DNA from: Fomitopsis serialis
Lineage: Eukaryota > Basidiomycota > Agaricomycetes > Polyporales > Fomitopsidaceae
DNA: 64,000 nt
Reading direction: 5' to 3'
Assembly: GCF_022376445.1 (NCBI RefSeq)
Contig: NW_025954984.1
Coordinates: 310,001-374,000 of the forward strand
Below, piece by piece: positions 1 through 10,299 of this stretch. The position numbers and the translations under genes are program-made. Under the pieces are notes generated by a model that searched no databases, was not told where the DNA came from, and was given only the letters and a program-made list of their open reading frames with translations. The first letter of the stretch is position 1. Every line of letters starts with the position of its first letter.

Positions 1-1460
1 CGCAGCGGCATCCGTGGATACTCCGTGACATTCAGGATCCTGAAGGGTGGCTGCGCGAGACACAACTTGGACCCGCGCCGTCCCTAGAGCCTACCGCAGA
101 CGAGACTAGCTCGGCCATGTCCTCAGTGCGCTTCCGCTGGACCCGTCCATTACGGCGGCTCTGGCAAGGTGTCCGACCTACGCGCTCCTTCCTGAGCAGG
201 CAAGCCCCAACAGAAACGGAAGTTGACGAGTACAAGCACGTCGGTGTCAGGTCCGCCCCCACCCACTCGTTATCACGGCGCCGTTCAACACCAGGTGCAT
301 CACAGCACGAGCGCCGGCGAGACAAGAGCAAGAGTGGGTACTCCGGGCGTGGAGACGCGCCCCGCAATAAGTCGACGACGGACGTAGTCGCCCGGCATGA
401 CTACGCGTACACCGACTGGGCTGACTATGACGCGAGACATATGTCGACCGGACGTTCACCGAAGCGGCGGCGCGGCTCATTCCCCTCAACCTCCGTCCGT
501 CGCGCGCCGCTCACCACAGCCGTCGCCGATATCCGCGTCGACGCCGAGCGTGGATGGATCCGGGATGCCCTCGCCAGAGGAGCGCACGCCGAGCAGGCTG
601 TCGCTCACGCATTGGCTCAGGCTCCGTTCCGCAGGCAGCCCGCGCCGCAGATGGAGCAGACTCTGTCTAGCGGCAGCTCTGGGCAGAGCGTGTCAAGGCA
701 GAGGAGCAACAGGCGGCTGGTCGGCGGAGCGAAGACGCATTCAACACTGTCGCGCCGTCAAGACAGAGCACCGCGAGTGGTCACCTCACGATGGCCATGC
801 GCGCGGCGAGCTGGGGCGAGGTCGGGGACTACGCGAGACCGTCGGAGGAGTGATGAGCTTGTATTCCGCTGAACGGGGAGACGACGCGCTCGACGACGAC
901 ACGCTCTTACTTGGGGCTGGCGGGATCGCCCATAGTCCTGTCCTGTCCATTCCAACAAGCGGTGTGCTCAGCACCGTATCATCCCTCGCCTCCCTCAACC
1001 TAAACGCTAGTGCTCCGGGCGCACCAACGCCTGCGACAATGTCGGTCGCACAAGCCCTCCTCCAGCGCACTGACGTAGGCGAGCTACCATCTGCCGCTGG
1101 CACTGCCACCCCGGACCCCACCACCTTCGCGCGCCAGTCGCAGATCCGCTCTCGCGCGACGAGTCCACTTGCCCAATCCGCTTACAATCCTGTGCAGCTC
1201 TCCATCGAGTCGGCGAACCCGTACGACTGCGATGACTCTTCCTTCGACGACGATGACGAAGAAGATGAGATGACGAGTCATCATACGGCGAAGAGGTGGA
1301 CTTGCAGCCCAGCACGAGCCAGCGGTATCAGGAGGAAGACGACGAGAGCGAGGAGGAGGCGAGGTGCGCCTCGAACTCCGTGGCCGCCGCCCTCCAATCG
1401 CTCCGAAATGTCGCCCGTGCGGGGCGCAGACACGCCCCATAGAGAACGCCCCATGATCTG
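1..1460 (+). CDS. Ser/Pro-rich hypothetical protein, 3' part, frame-broken
   Basis: I do not recognise a family. Coding character runs from the window edge to about 1,430, but it jumps between frames. It starts in frame 3 (residues like DPEGWLRETQLGP), moves to frame 2 by about 120, frame 1 by about 220, frame 3 by about 385, frame 2 near 455, frame 1 near 500, and continues in the same cyclic order. It ends with an acidic stretch (DDDDEED, about 1,235-1,265) and a charged tail rich in E and D. Each change is a -1 step, as expected if single bases were missing. No intron of credible size fits these changes. Composition is rich in Ser, Pro, Thr and Arg, suggesting a largely disordered regulatory or scaffold protein. 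The 5' end lies outside the window, so neither the start nor any N-terminal domain can be seen. A pseudogene remains possible. Confidence 0.45.
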
Positions 1461-1469
1461 TACATAGTC

Positions 1470-2002
1470 AGTCCCGAGCTCTCGGTGTGTAGGTGTGCGA
1501 TGGACGCTTTGCTGCAGCTCACATAGACGGACAGGATATCCTCACATTCAGCCTCACTACTCTCAGCCTTATTAGACATATCCCCCTCCCATGTCGCTGT
1601 ACACCCTATCATCCGGCATCTTGTTACCCATTTGTCTAGCATTCTTATACCCTTCGGCATTCAACCCCACTGCATCATTGTATAGAATTAGCCTGGCGCT
1701 GCTGGGCGACAGGAGCGCATAGCCATGCTTTTATACATCCTCTGTAACATACATCCCCTACATGGGTACCGGTTGGTATCATGGTATCATGGTCATGCAG
1801 CGACTGTGCGCGCGTATAAGAAAGATATACTACAGAGGCCCCGGGTCTTAGCAAGAAACGTCAGAAAGTCAAAGGTCATAACGTAGGAGTAAAGAGATGA
1901 CAGCAAAGAACGTGGTCGTCAGAAAGGAGCGAGCTGGAGGCTACCTGCAGGCATGCAAACTATGCACATGTATACACATATGGACAGAGGCCTGGCCGAG
2001 GA
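1470..2002. other. Convergent intergenic region
   Basis: About 530 bp between the 3' ends of two convergent genes. It is relatively AT-rich, with a short direct repeat of tggtatca near 1,770-1,795. No coding frame or RNA gene is recognisable. Confidence 0.5.
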
Positions 2003-5000
2003 TCACATCGGCCAGCCTCGCAGGGTCCTCGCGGCTCCCCCTCCAATTCGTCCGATGAAGTCCCAGACGGCGGCGCCGTCGCCCGGGAAGCCCTCACCGG
2101 TGGCTCGTATTGAGTTGAAACTTGACCACGCAGCACGATCGTAAGGTGTGAGACCACCTGGGATGGCATACTGGGAGCGGTTGCCTGCCCGACGACGAAC
2201 GCGACCGCGGCGGAGACACCGACGCAGAACAGGAGCTGACTCGTCGACATCACCGAGAGCCTTCTGAGTCGCCGCCGTAAACGTACGTGTTGTAGATGTT
2301 GTAGAACCGGCTGCTCTTGCGCCTGCTGGAGCGCTCGCTCTCGCGGCGCCCTGCGCCATTACGCTGGGACTCCTCGACGATCCTGTCAATGACGGAGCAG
2401 TTGACGCCGAGCTCTTCCTTGACCGCCTTCCAGTCGTCTGCGACCTCCTCAGAGACGCCGCCCGCAACTGGCTGGATGGGCAGCTTGAGCCCTTGGTGCC
2501 ACTGCTTGACCGTCTCCTCAGCGACACGGAGGGCAAGCTCCTCGCGCTCCTGCGAAGTGACTTGCTCGTAGTCCGGGGGAGATCATGCATGTGGTCATGC
2601 AGCTCCTCTGACTTCTGCCGAGGCGTAGGCGGCAGAAGCGTCGAAGACGAGGAGGCCATCGAGTCCACGTCCAGATCTAGACCAAGAGCGTTCGATGCGG
2701 CGGGCACGGGCTCCGGTTCGTCGGTCTGCACCTCCATGCTGACCATGTCCCTGACTTCCAGCTCTGGTTCTGGTTCTGGTTCTGGTTCTGTCTGGATATC
2801 ATGGAGGCGAGAGATCGTTCTTCAGTCTGTACACTGAAGGAGGCGGTGATGATCTTGGGCTCGGGGTCTGTCTGCACGTCATGCGAGGCCGTGAACTCAG
2901 ACATTTCGTGCTGAACGCCGGTGTCCGAGTATTCTTTGACCTCGTCGACCGTGATGCTCTCCAGTCGCTTGGCGCGACTAGCGACTTTCTGCACATCATG
3001 ACAAAGCCCGTCAGCAACTTGACAATTCATGCTACAATTCAGCACCTACCCGCTTGGTGCGCGTGATAATAGTCTCCACCACGTCTTCGTCTTCCGTATC
3101 GTTGTCCTCTGCGCTGGGACTGACGACCGTCTCGCTCGCCTCGTCGTCTGACTGCTCGTTTGGATTCTCCATCTCCCACTTGCCCTCCTGCATCCTGCTC
3201 AGCAGTTCCGCGCCCAAGCTGCGACTCACGCTGCCGCGCGCGCTCGCAGTGCCCGAGCCGCCCTGGTTCGAGACGCTGGACGCGCTGCTTCGCATCTCGT
3301 CCATGTCGAAGCGCATGCGGTCGATCGTCTCCTTGAGCATCATGTTCTCCTGCTTCTGGTCCTCGAGCTGCACCTGAGCCTGTTGTGCAACCGCGATATC
3401 GCTCTCCAGAAACGCGATCCGCTCCTCATAGTTCGCCTGCTCGCGCAACCACTTGACTGCCTCGATCTGCTGCAGGCTCGACCCCTCCTTGAGCTCCTTG
3501 ATCTCCCCGTCGCGCCGCCGCAGCGTGTTGCGGTACCGCTCCGACTCCGCGCACTGCTCCTGGTACTGTTTCTGCAGGCTCTGATACGACGCGCGCGCCG
3601 TCTCCAGGCTCTTCTGCAGCTTCGCGATCTCTGACTCGAGCGCCGAGATCTGCGTCTGGTTCGTGCGCTGCGGGGAATGCTCGGTCAGTCAGTGAACGCA
3701 CCACTTTCGCAGGCTCGACGTACCTCCTTCGACCGTAGTTCCTTTTCTTCCCGCTTCGTCGCGCTCAGCTCGCTCCTCACCTCCTCGAGCCGGCTCTGCA
3801 TCTCCTCCAGCTCGCCCTCGTGCTCTGCAAGCTTGGACTGCAGCGTTCTCTCCGCGTCGACCAGTTTCCGCGCTAGCTCGGTGTTCACCCGCTGCAGCGC
3901 CTCCAAGCGCTGTTCCAGGTCGAGCGAGATCGTCGACGACGCCGCAGAGCGGTCCATGATCAGGCCTAGAGCGGACGAGTCGTCGTCATCCGAGTCCGAA
4001 TCCGCACTAGATGTTCGCGGCATCTGCAGCGAGTTGATCGTATGCGCAAACTGGTCCTCGTCGAACGAGTCGGACAGGTCGGAAGGAGGGGGAGACATGA
4101 GCCCGGAAGAAGACTGTGGCTGCCCTCGGTAGTCGCTCTCGCGCTCTGGTGAGGTGTAGTCGCCGAACGCCTGGTCCATCGAGGCAAAATGCGACTGCGG
4201 CTGCGACTGGGCGCGGAGTGTGGTCGAGAGATGGGGCCAGCAATGGAGGGGAGCCCACAGAGGAGCTAGGCGATATCGGGTTGGATGGTGCGCGGGATCG
4301 CCCCGGCGTGCGTGCGAATGAACTGGGTGGGGCGGCAGACTGTGTGCACAAGGTATGAGCTATGTGTGCACGGAGACAATGCCGTTCTACCTCGGAGTCA
4401 CTGCTTGATCTGCCATGTTGGCTAGCATCACTTCGTCGCCTCGACGGAGGAGGTCGGCGCGTCCACTGGAAGGCGCCTTGGCCACATTTGTGAGCGGCGT
4501 TGACCGCTGCCTACGTGACGCATCGAAAGGCGAGTCGCGTGAGGTTGGAGTATTGGGCGCGGCTGAACCACGCGACGGTGGCCGCGAAGAAGGCCGCGAA
4601 GACGACCTCCACACAGACGTACCGTTCGAATCCAGACTGACGAGCGAGAGTACGAGTCTCGTAGTCACGGTCCTCTGAGCGCCCGCGCTCTGGAATCAAA
4701 GTCCTCATGGGGAGGAGAGTCTTCGGGGCTGTGGTTGGTGCGCATTGCGATGAACTGCAGGAGAACCTGTGGCGTAACGGCGAGTCCTGGGTTGCTGTCG
4801 ATAAGTTGGGTGAGCTGGTCCTCCTCTTCGCGTTTCATGAGCTCTACAGAGTCATGGTTGCGGGAAAAGGCACGAAGGACATCGACAAGTGCGTCTGCAG
4901 GGATGACGGGGTCGCCAGCTTCGTTGATGTGCGCGCGGGGGTGGTCTTCGAATATATTATAGAGCTCCTGCTCCAGATCTGCGATGGATTGTCTATTGCG

Positions 5001-5072
5001 TCCGTATGTTTCCTGTGGACAAAGCATGAGACAACGAGCACGCTGCTCGCGGAGTTGACTCACCACGTCCAT
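2003..5072 (-). CDS. Tail-anchored coiled-coil protein with QT-motif array
   Basis: Predicted start at 5072: a 9-nt first exon (MDV), then an intron at 5013-5063. Further introns are at 4340-4390, 3668-3723 and 2989-3049, plus one near 2240-2286. Order of parts: an N-terminal helical region (DLEQELYNIFEDHPR...); a Ser/Pro/Arg-rich linker; a long heptad-like coiled coil (about 3,900-3,300); an acidic segment; four QT motifs (HDVQTD, SVQTEE, HDIQTE, MEVQTD) at 2,719-2,885; a second helical region with DYEQVTSQEREELALR; a hydrophobic segment (LLFCVGVSAAVAFVVG, about 2,180-2,235); and a short tail ending GGGAARTLRGWPM. This suggests a membrane-anchored scaffold. QT motifs are typical dynein light chain LC8 docking sites, so a motor or organelle tether is possible (inference). 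At least six single-base slips interrupt the frame, one in a run of five C near 2,576-2,580. The protein is basidiomycete-like, but I know no name for it. Confidence 0.6.
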
Positions 5073-5690
5073 GTTGGGTCATCAATTGTGCGGGCAGAAG
5101 AAGAGAACAAGTACGCAGGCCAAGTGGCCAGCAGCGCCCGAGTACGCATTGTTTATGTAAGCTGCCACCACCCGGCACATGTGACCGCGCTCTGTCCGTC
5201 CGAGTCTGTCCGATTATTTACCCCAACACGTTCTGGGGCGATGCGCCGAGTCCAGACTGGAAGCCGCGTCGAAGAGGGACGGAGATGTGTCCAGTCGCCT
5301 TTGTGGTCGGCGACGCGCATGTCCAAGTCGTTGTGCAGACGTTCAGATGCTTTGACTCGGCCAATGCCGAAACAAAGTTACTTCTGGCGTCGGAATCGCA
5401 GCGGCGAGCGCTTGAGCGATCAATATTCGATCGTCATCGACGCGGTATTTAATTACTTACTGCTTCTTCTCGTCCATCCCCGTCCCCTCTTTACTCAGAT
5501 GAGACTGAGGTAGGACCCAAGTTATCTCGATATGAACACGACAATTGACATAGCTCTAACAGGACATGAGCCCCGGCCGGACCTTTTGCCCGCCGTAGCT
5601 AGAGCAAGGATGATCGGCTGTTCAGACTCACACAACATCGCGGCGCACTACAACTACGAGCGCAGACACACGCATATAGTCACCTCCGTA
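5073..5690. other. Intergenic region, no recognised gene
   Basis: Upstream of the coiled-coil gene, hence probably its promoter. A long open frame on the plus strand is antisense to that gene and has no family features. Nothing else is recognisable. Confidence 0.4.
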
Positions 5691-6300
5691 GTCGACGATC
5701 GCAATTCAGCCCGAAAACCTCGGCACCAACTCCTCTCAGAACCGTGTCACCAGTATCTGAAACTGAAAGCCGGCAGACGACCCCCACGAAAATCGCGCCT
5801 CCGGTCGTTACCTTGGTCAACATCCCATCGCCTCTGCTCACCGGCGGCATCCTTCCCGATTGGGCCAAGAATAACTGGTTCGAGTGGAAGGGATACATCG
5901 ACCGGTCGCTCAAGATGTACCACATGTGGTCCTACTACCTCTCACTGACTACCCGTAGCAATGCGCCCCGACGTTTCTCTACAACTGCCTTCATCAAGTG
6001 AGAAAGTTCAAGCTATCTGACAAGATCGCCATCATCGTGCACCAAGAGCCCACTTACATGCAGATCGAAGGTGAAGAAACACTTGTATACGAACACAGAA
6101 GTTCACAGTCTCATCTAGGCCACATTCGTTGACAGTGGTGTGTCTCGTAGACTTTGTACCACATCAACGATCTCATAGATGAGCTATTGATCGCACAAAA
6201 CATTCAACTCGAGTGCCGCCTTTCGATGCCGCTGCGTTCAACCGCTACACTTCGCACGACTACTGCTAAACCACTGTGGTGGTTCATGATAACATGTACA
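5690..6300 (+). pseudogene. Retrotransposon gag-like fragment (N-terminal half)
   Basis: A frame from about 5,700 to 5,945 gives a Pro/Thr-rich leader followed by WAKNNWFEWKGYIDRSLK and MYHMWSYYL. This resembles the start of Copia/UBN2-type gag proteins, where an N-W-x-x-W-x-x motif opens the gag domain. A neighbouring frame continues as LYNCLHQVRKFKLSDKIAII, and another gives YHINDLIDELLIAQN after a possible intron that begins in the gtgaag run near 6,070. No reverse transcriptase, integrase or protease motif follows, and frames are interrupted. A degenerate gag remnant is favoured. A small basidiomycete gene with introns is the alternative. Confidence 0.35.
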
Positions 6301-6404
6301 ACAGATCTATTCCGGACTGCAACTGCCTTCATACGCGTCCTGTGATGCGCGGAAGTTATGAGTGAATTAATGGACGCCGCACAGCCTTTCAGCCGTACCT
6401 AGCA

Positions 6405-6917
6405 TCAGTAGAAGCGGCCTTGTGCAGCCGGAAGAGGAAAAGCAGCGGGATTCTGCCTGTTCATCTGCTGGATGTATGCGTCGAAGTCTTTAACAGTGTT
6501 GGATGGGACGATGCCTGCACCCTCGAGATCCTGCAGCACCGTGCAGCACCAGAAGCGACAGCCGGCGCCGTCGCTGCTGTAAACGTACCGATTGCGACAG
6601 CGCGGCGGCTGACACAAGAAGGTGAGAAGATCCTGCGACTTCACGCTGACAGCGGCAGCCACGGTGAAGCCTGCGGTCCTGCTCCTGGACTCCTCATAAC
6701 CACAGGACGTGACACTAAGGTAGCCAGTGCGTGCGTCGGCACCCGGCATCATGTCAAACTTGATGGAGCGTGACTTGTCGGTGACACAGTAAATGCGCCA
6801 GTGGAGGACAGAGTTGGGGTCGCTTGGATTGACAGGAGATCCGGAGAGTATGAATCGTAGGATCGGCGACGTTCTGTCTTGCGTGAAGTTGCGTAGATAT
6901 AGGGTGGGATCGCTCAT
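6405..6917 (-). CDS. DUF7770-like fungal protein
   Basis: An intact single-exon frame of 170 residues. The layout resembles fungal DUF7770 proteins: an early aromatic HW-I-Y strand (LHWRIYCVTD, residues about 42-51), a small-residue turn (MMPGADARTGYLSV), then a late conserved-looking segment with YVYSSDGAGCRFWCCTV, followed by an Asp-Leu and Gly pair (LQDLEGAGIV). No signal peptide or membrane segment is seen. The biochemical role of the family is unknown, and I assign none. The start codon overlaps the stop of a spliced leader ORF (see 6,914-7,214). The gene sits between two gag-like fragments and beside an APH-type kinase, a setting typical of accessory genes. The family call rests on remembered motif order only, so it is moderate. 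Confidence 0.5.
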   Translation of the reverse strand: MSDPTLYLRNFTQDRTSPILRFILSGSPVNPSDPNSVLHWRIYCVTDKSRSIKFDMMPGADARTGYLSVTSCGYEESRSRTAGFTVAAAVSVKSQDLLTFLCQPPRCRNRYVYSSDGAGCRFWCCTVLQDLEGAGIVPSNTVKDFDAYIQQMNRQNPAAFPLPAAQGRFY

Positions 6918-7214
6918 AGCGTTTCTGGGCTGAGGGAAGGTTAATCCGCGTGCTGCGCACGATTACAGACCTACATAGTGCTTACCTGAGTCGAAGTCTA
7001 GTGCAGATTTGGGGAGCTCGTTCAGTGCTGTAGACGGTGTTTGCGTATCCTGGTCTTTTATGTGCCCAGCGGTGCGTGACCCACGCTCCTCGGATAGGAA
7101 GATGTGACTCAACTTCCACATTCCAGAGATCATGAAACTTCGCTCCTGGGATCGTTCACTGTCGCTGAGTTGAAGAAGCAGAGGCACTGCGAGCACCAAA
7201 AGCGCATGCCTCAT
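6914..7214 (-). CDS. Spliced 79-codon leader ORF upstream of DUF7770-like gene
   Basis: A start at 7214 opens a frame beginning with a hydrophobic run (MRHALLVLAVPLLLQL) that could be a signal peptide. It runs to a good donor (gtaagc) at 6985, through a 61-nt intron ending in cctcagcccag, and then 11 nt to a TGA at 6,914-6,916. Exon lengths of 229 and 11 nt sum to 240, exactly 80 codons. The stop overlaps the ATG of the DUF7770-like gene as ATGA. It may be a real small secreted protein, an upstream ORF that controls translation of the next frame, or chance. The clean splice and the exact overlap are why it is listed. Confidence 0.3.
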
Positions 7215-7469
7215 GTTATGGCTGAAAGAGGTATGGTGTTGCGCCGGAGCAAGTCGAGCGTGCGAGAAGCCACCGGGAGCTTTTGTGCGGTGCGCTGTGT
7301 GGATTGGAAGCAAGGGGGATAGCAGCGCATGTTTGCTGTGACAGGTGGTGGTACATGTCGCAATCCACGGTGATGACAGGGATTGCCGGTGAGTAATGAC
7401 TAGTACCAGGCAAAGAAGGCGTCGCGGGCGTACTATCTGTGAACATGTCACTCTCTGCGGGTATTCCAC

Positions 7470-8484
7470 TTACAGAAAGTGTGCTGGATATCCTTGCGAG
7501 TCTGCTGGTGTATGGGTAAGCATGTCGATGAGAAAATATCAGCCCTATGCACGCCCGGCGGGTGCATGATTCCTTTGTGGTTCGACGTTCACAGTGTCAG
7601 TGGATCGAGAACAGAAGAAGGACTTGACTCACTCAACACGTAGAGCTTGAGGCCTGGAACTCCGCCTGTATGACTTCGCGAGGAAAGTGTCCGCTACAAA
7701 CCGCTCCTGAGATGTTATGGATGACTCCGTATGCCACCCTGTTTAAGCCATGTGGGTACCTGCGTCCACACATTGGACAGGATGACCACCGACCGGACGA
7801 GAAGTAGACACGGCAGTTGGGAAGCGTGCCAGTGTTGGCGGCTAGTCCGTCAGATCCTGACCGGAGTTGCTATCCTGCTGGCCGATCAATCGATCACGGA
7901 CGAACCGCGACTCACCTTGACAAGCTTACTGGCCTGTATGACTGGTTGCACTTGCAGGCAGTGGCAGGCTTGGTACGTGGCCATGGGCGTCCAGTATGCA
8001 CATCAGTCTCGTGCCGGATCACGACGCCCAAGAAGCCGTCCACAAAACCGCGCCTAGGCTTCCTGCTCGATTCGCAAAAATGTCTCGGCTCTGCTGAACG
8101 AACAAGCTTACTTTGGCAGTTGCCAAATGCTAGTGTTGCGTCTGCCGTAGTCCACAGAAGTCAAATGGTTTAGACGACTCGCTAGTTTAGGCTTGCCAGA
8201 CTGTCGAGGCGGTGATGCGTCACCAACAGCGGAGAACATTTGGAATCGGCCAGAGCCCCATACTAGTAGTCGAGATGTCATGAAAGGAATCTGGCTTATA
8301 TGATATGCACATACCGCAGGCCGGTGGCGGCTAACCTACTCCTAGACTTCAACAACTGAGTAAATCACATAGGATACAACTTGCCATATCGTTGATCATG
8401 CGTAACCTCCCCTGGATACCTGACCACCGCCTGTTGAGATATTCAATGCAGACAGTATGGCGGCTGGCTCACCTCGTCACCTAG
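7470..8484. other. Intergenic region, no recognised gene
   Basis: About 1 kb between the leader of the DUF7770-like gene and the 3' end of the kinase gene. Open frames here (for example 7,817-8,173 plus) lack family features and have no plausible splice context. Nothing is recognised. Confidence 0.4.
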
Positions 8485-9688
8485 TCACATCATCGCGCCG
8501 GTTGACAACGCCCAACTGATGTTACTGACACATCTTGCCATATTTGTGAACCAACCTGGTTTAATGTACGTCAGTGGAGGGCAGGCTGGTAGTACCGTTA
8601 TATGGGCTCACCGGCAATAAGCGGCACCATCCATCTCCACGATATCGGCAAGTCGGTCTGTCGCAGCATGGTTGTGTATTCGAACCACTCGGGATAGAAC
8701 CCTGCGTACTCCCAATCGATCAGATAGAGAGTACCGTCGTGCGCTAGCATGACATTGCGCGGACATAAATCTTGATGCGTGAACACAAGAGGCGAGCGAG
8801 AGTCAAATCGGGGTGCATGAATGGGTGCTTGGTTCATGCGCTGAGAAACTTCCAGCTTGTGGTTGAACCATGCAATCATGTCGCTATAAGAGTGGAAGGG
8901 ACCAGCACCGTCCTCTGTGAAAAGAGGGCCGTTACATCGTCCACCCGGAAGGGTCCCCGGCACAGAACGTCGTAAACGCCGAAGCTGCGCAACGTAACCC
9001 CTCAAGGTCCAAGCAACCGAGAGGCGCGACCAAAGGGAGAGATGGGGCCAGCGGTCTTTGAGACTGTCCCCTTCGATGCATTCCATGACAAGGTATGTTG
9101 TACTGCCATCCACTACGACCCGGCGCAGCTCTGGAATAGGGATCGAAGTGACAGAGCGTATCATCGCCAGGTTCAGGGCTTCTGAAAGTGCAGCTTCGGG
9201 ATCGTAAATCTTCTTGACAACAACCCCATCACCAGTGCGATAGACGGTTCGGAACTCATCCCAATCGCGGTGCCTCTCCAGATGCTTCACTGTATCGATG
9301 ATATGATGTGGGTCGATGTCCGTCGCAGAACTAGGGACCAGCTTTGCGTCGTCGGCATAGCACTGACAATGGCATAAGTATATCTCCAATCTGAGAAAGC
9401 GACAAACACAAACCAGCGGTGTTGGACCGCCCCGATCAAACGACAGTATAGCGCATGGCGAAAGACTTAGTCTCTCAGCGAGCATGCACAACCACCTGCT
9501 CAAACTCCATGAAGGTAGGTTCCAACATGACGAGGTGGAGCGAAAGTCGGAGTGAACATTTGAACTTTCAACCCATTTCCGTCCATCTTCTCGGGGGGAA
9601 GCGCGTCTAAGAGTGCGCTTATATAGGAGTCGTCCTGTGGTTTCCATGGTGGGAGGGAGGCAAGGAAAGCGTGCCCATCAGTCGACAT
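8485..9688 (-). CDS. Aminoglycoside phosphotransferase (APH)-fold kinase
   Basis: A fungal APH/choline-kinase-like protein. The catalytic loop HQDLCPRNVML (H-x-D-x4-N, Brenner's motif) and the metal-binding IDWEYAGFYPEW (D in place of the DFG Asp) are both visible near 8,670-8,780. Upstream are a Lys in VVKKIYDPEAAL and a hinge-like YLVMECIEGDSL. The main exon runs from 9362 to 8612. An intron at 8556-8611 (gtgagc...ccag) leads to a short last exon ending at 8485. A 133-nt intron (9363-9495) precedes the main exon, after codons for FMEFEQ. The N-terminus is uncertain: the M at 9688 opens a plausible frame (SLPPWKPQDDSYISALL), but it is out of phase with the splice, so one base may be missing near 9,540. 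The fungal family is large and the substrate unknown; antibiotic resistance should not be assumed. Confidence 0.75.
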
Positions 9689-9939
9689 TGCTTGAGTGGG
9701 TACATAATTAGCAATCCGGACATTGATAGGGCGTAAGCTGACACACCTATGCTCTGGAACGGATACGAGGCTGTTCTGCAGACAGCGCAAGTGGACAGGC
9801 GCTCACTTGGAGGACGTAGCAATGAGTCGTTCGCACCTTTCGTTGGGCAACAGTGAAGGTCCGGGCGCCACAAGGTGAGCGTGAGTTGTTGTGACCATCC
9901 CACGAATCACGATGCTGTGAGCCTGTGACTTAGTAGCAC

Positions 9940-10290
9940 CGCCACAACTGGCGACTCCGAGTCGGCGACCTCGAGGCTCCCGAATCTAGCGTGGATTCAG
10001 CCTCAGCGTTCAACTTCAGCATGAACGAGCAAGCAGTGCTGGCTTTCCTGTTGTCCAAGGCCAATCAGGAGCAGAACTTCATGCTGAAGTATTCCGGAGC
10101 ACGAGAACTCTGGCTAGCGCTATGCTCGCGTCCGAGTACTTGCTCTTGAAGGACATGTTCGCGATCCGGTACGTCCCCTCAGAGCGATACTCCGCCACCA
10201 TCATGCACATACAGGAGCTATCGGCCGCGTATTCAATATTGGCATCCTTACCGCCGACGCTTTTGCGATCTCCATCCTGGTGACATTGCA
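9940..10290 (+). pseudogene. Retrotransposon gag-like fragment (C-terminal half)
   Basis: Three short coding-like pieces follow one another in shifting frames: a Ser/Thr-rich lead (STATTGDSESATS), then NEQAVLAFLLSKANQEQNFM with YSGARELWLAL, then EYLLLKDMFAIRYVPSERYS with IMHIQELSAAYSILASLP. In Copia-type gag the middle of the domain has an xxAxxxLxxSLxxE...AKExWxxL pattern, followed by a leucine-rich segment with repeated M and L and a terminal SLP, so the order fits. No zinc knuckle or pol follows. It looks like the second half of the type of gag whose first half lies at 5.7-6.3 kb. Confidence 0.35.
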
Positions 10291-10299
10291 TCACGTGTC

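Noticed and set aside
2760..2793. Tandem ggttct repeat as a microsatellite of interest
   Set aside because: It lies inside the coding region of the minus-strand gene and encodes an EP dipeptide run; the repeat is explained by the protein.
4707..5513. 268-codon open frame on the plus strand
   Set aside because: It is antisense to the first exons of the coiled-coil gene, whose minus-strand exons have clean introns. The plus-strand product has no family features.
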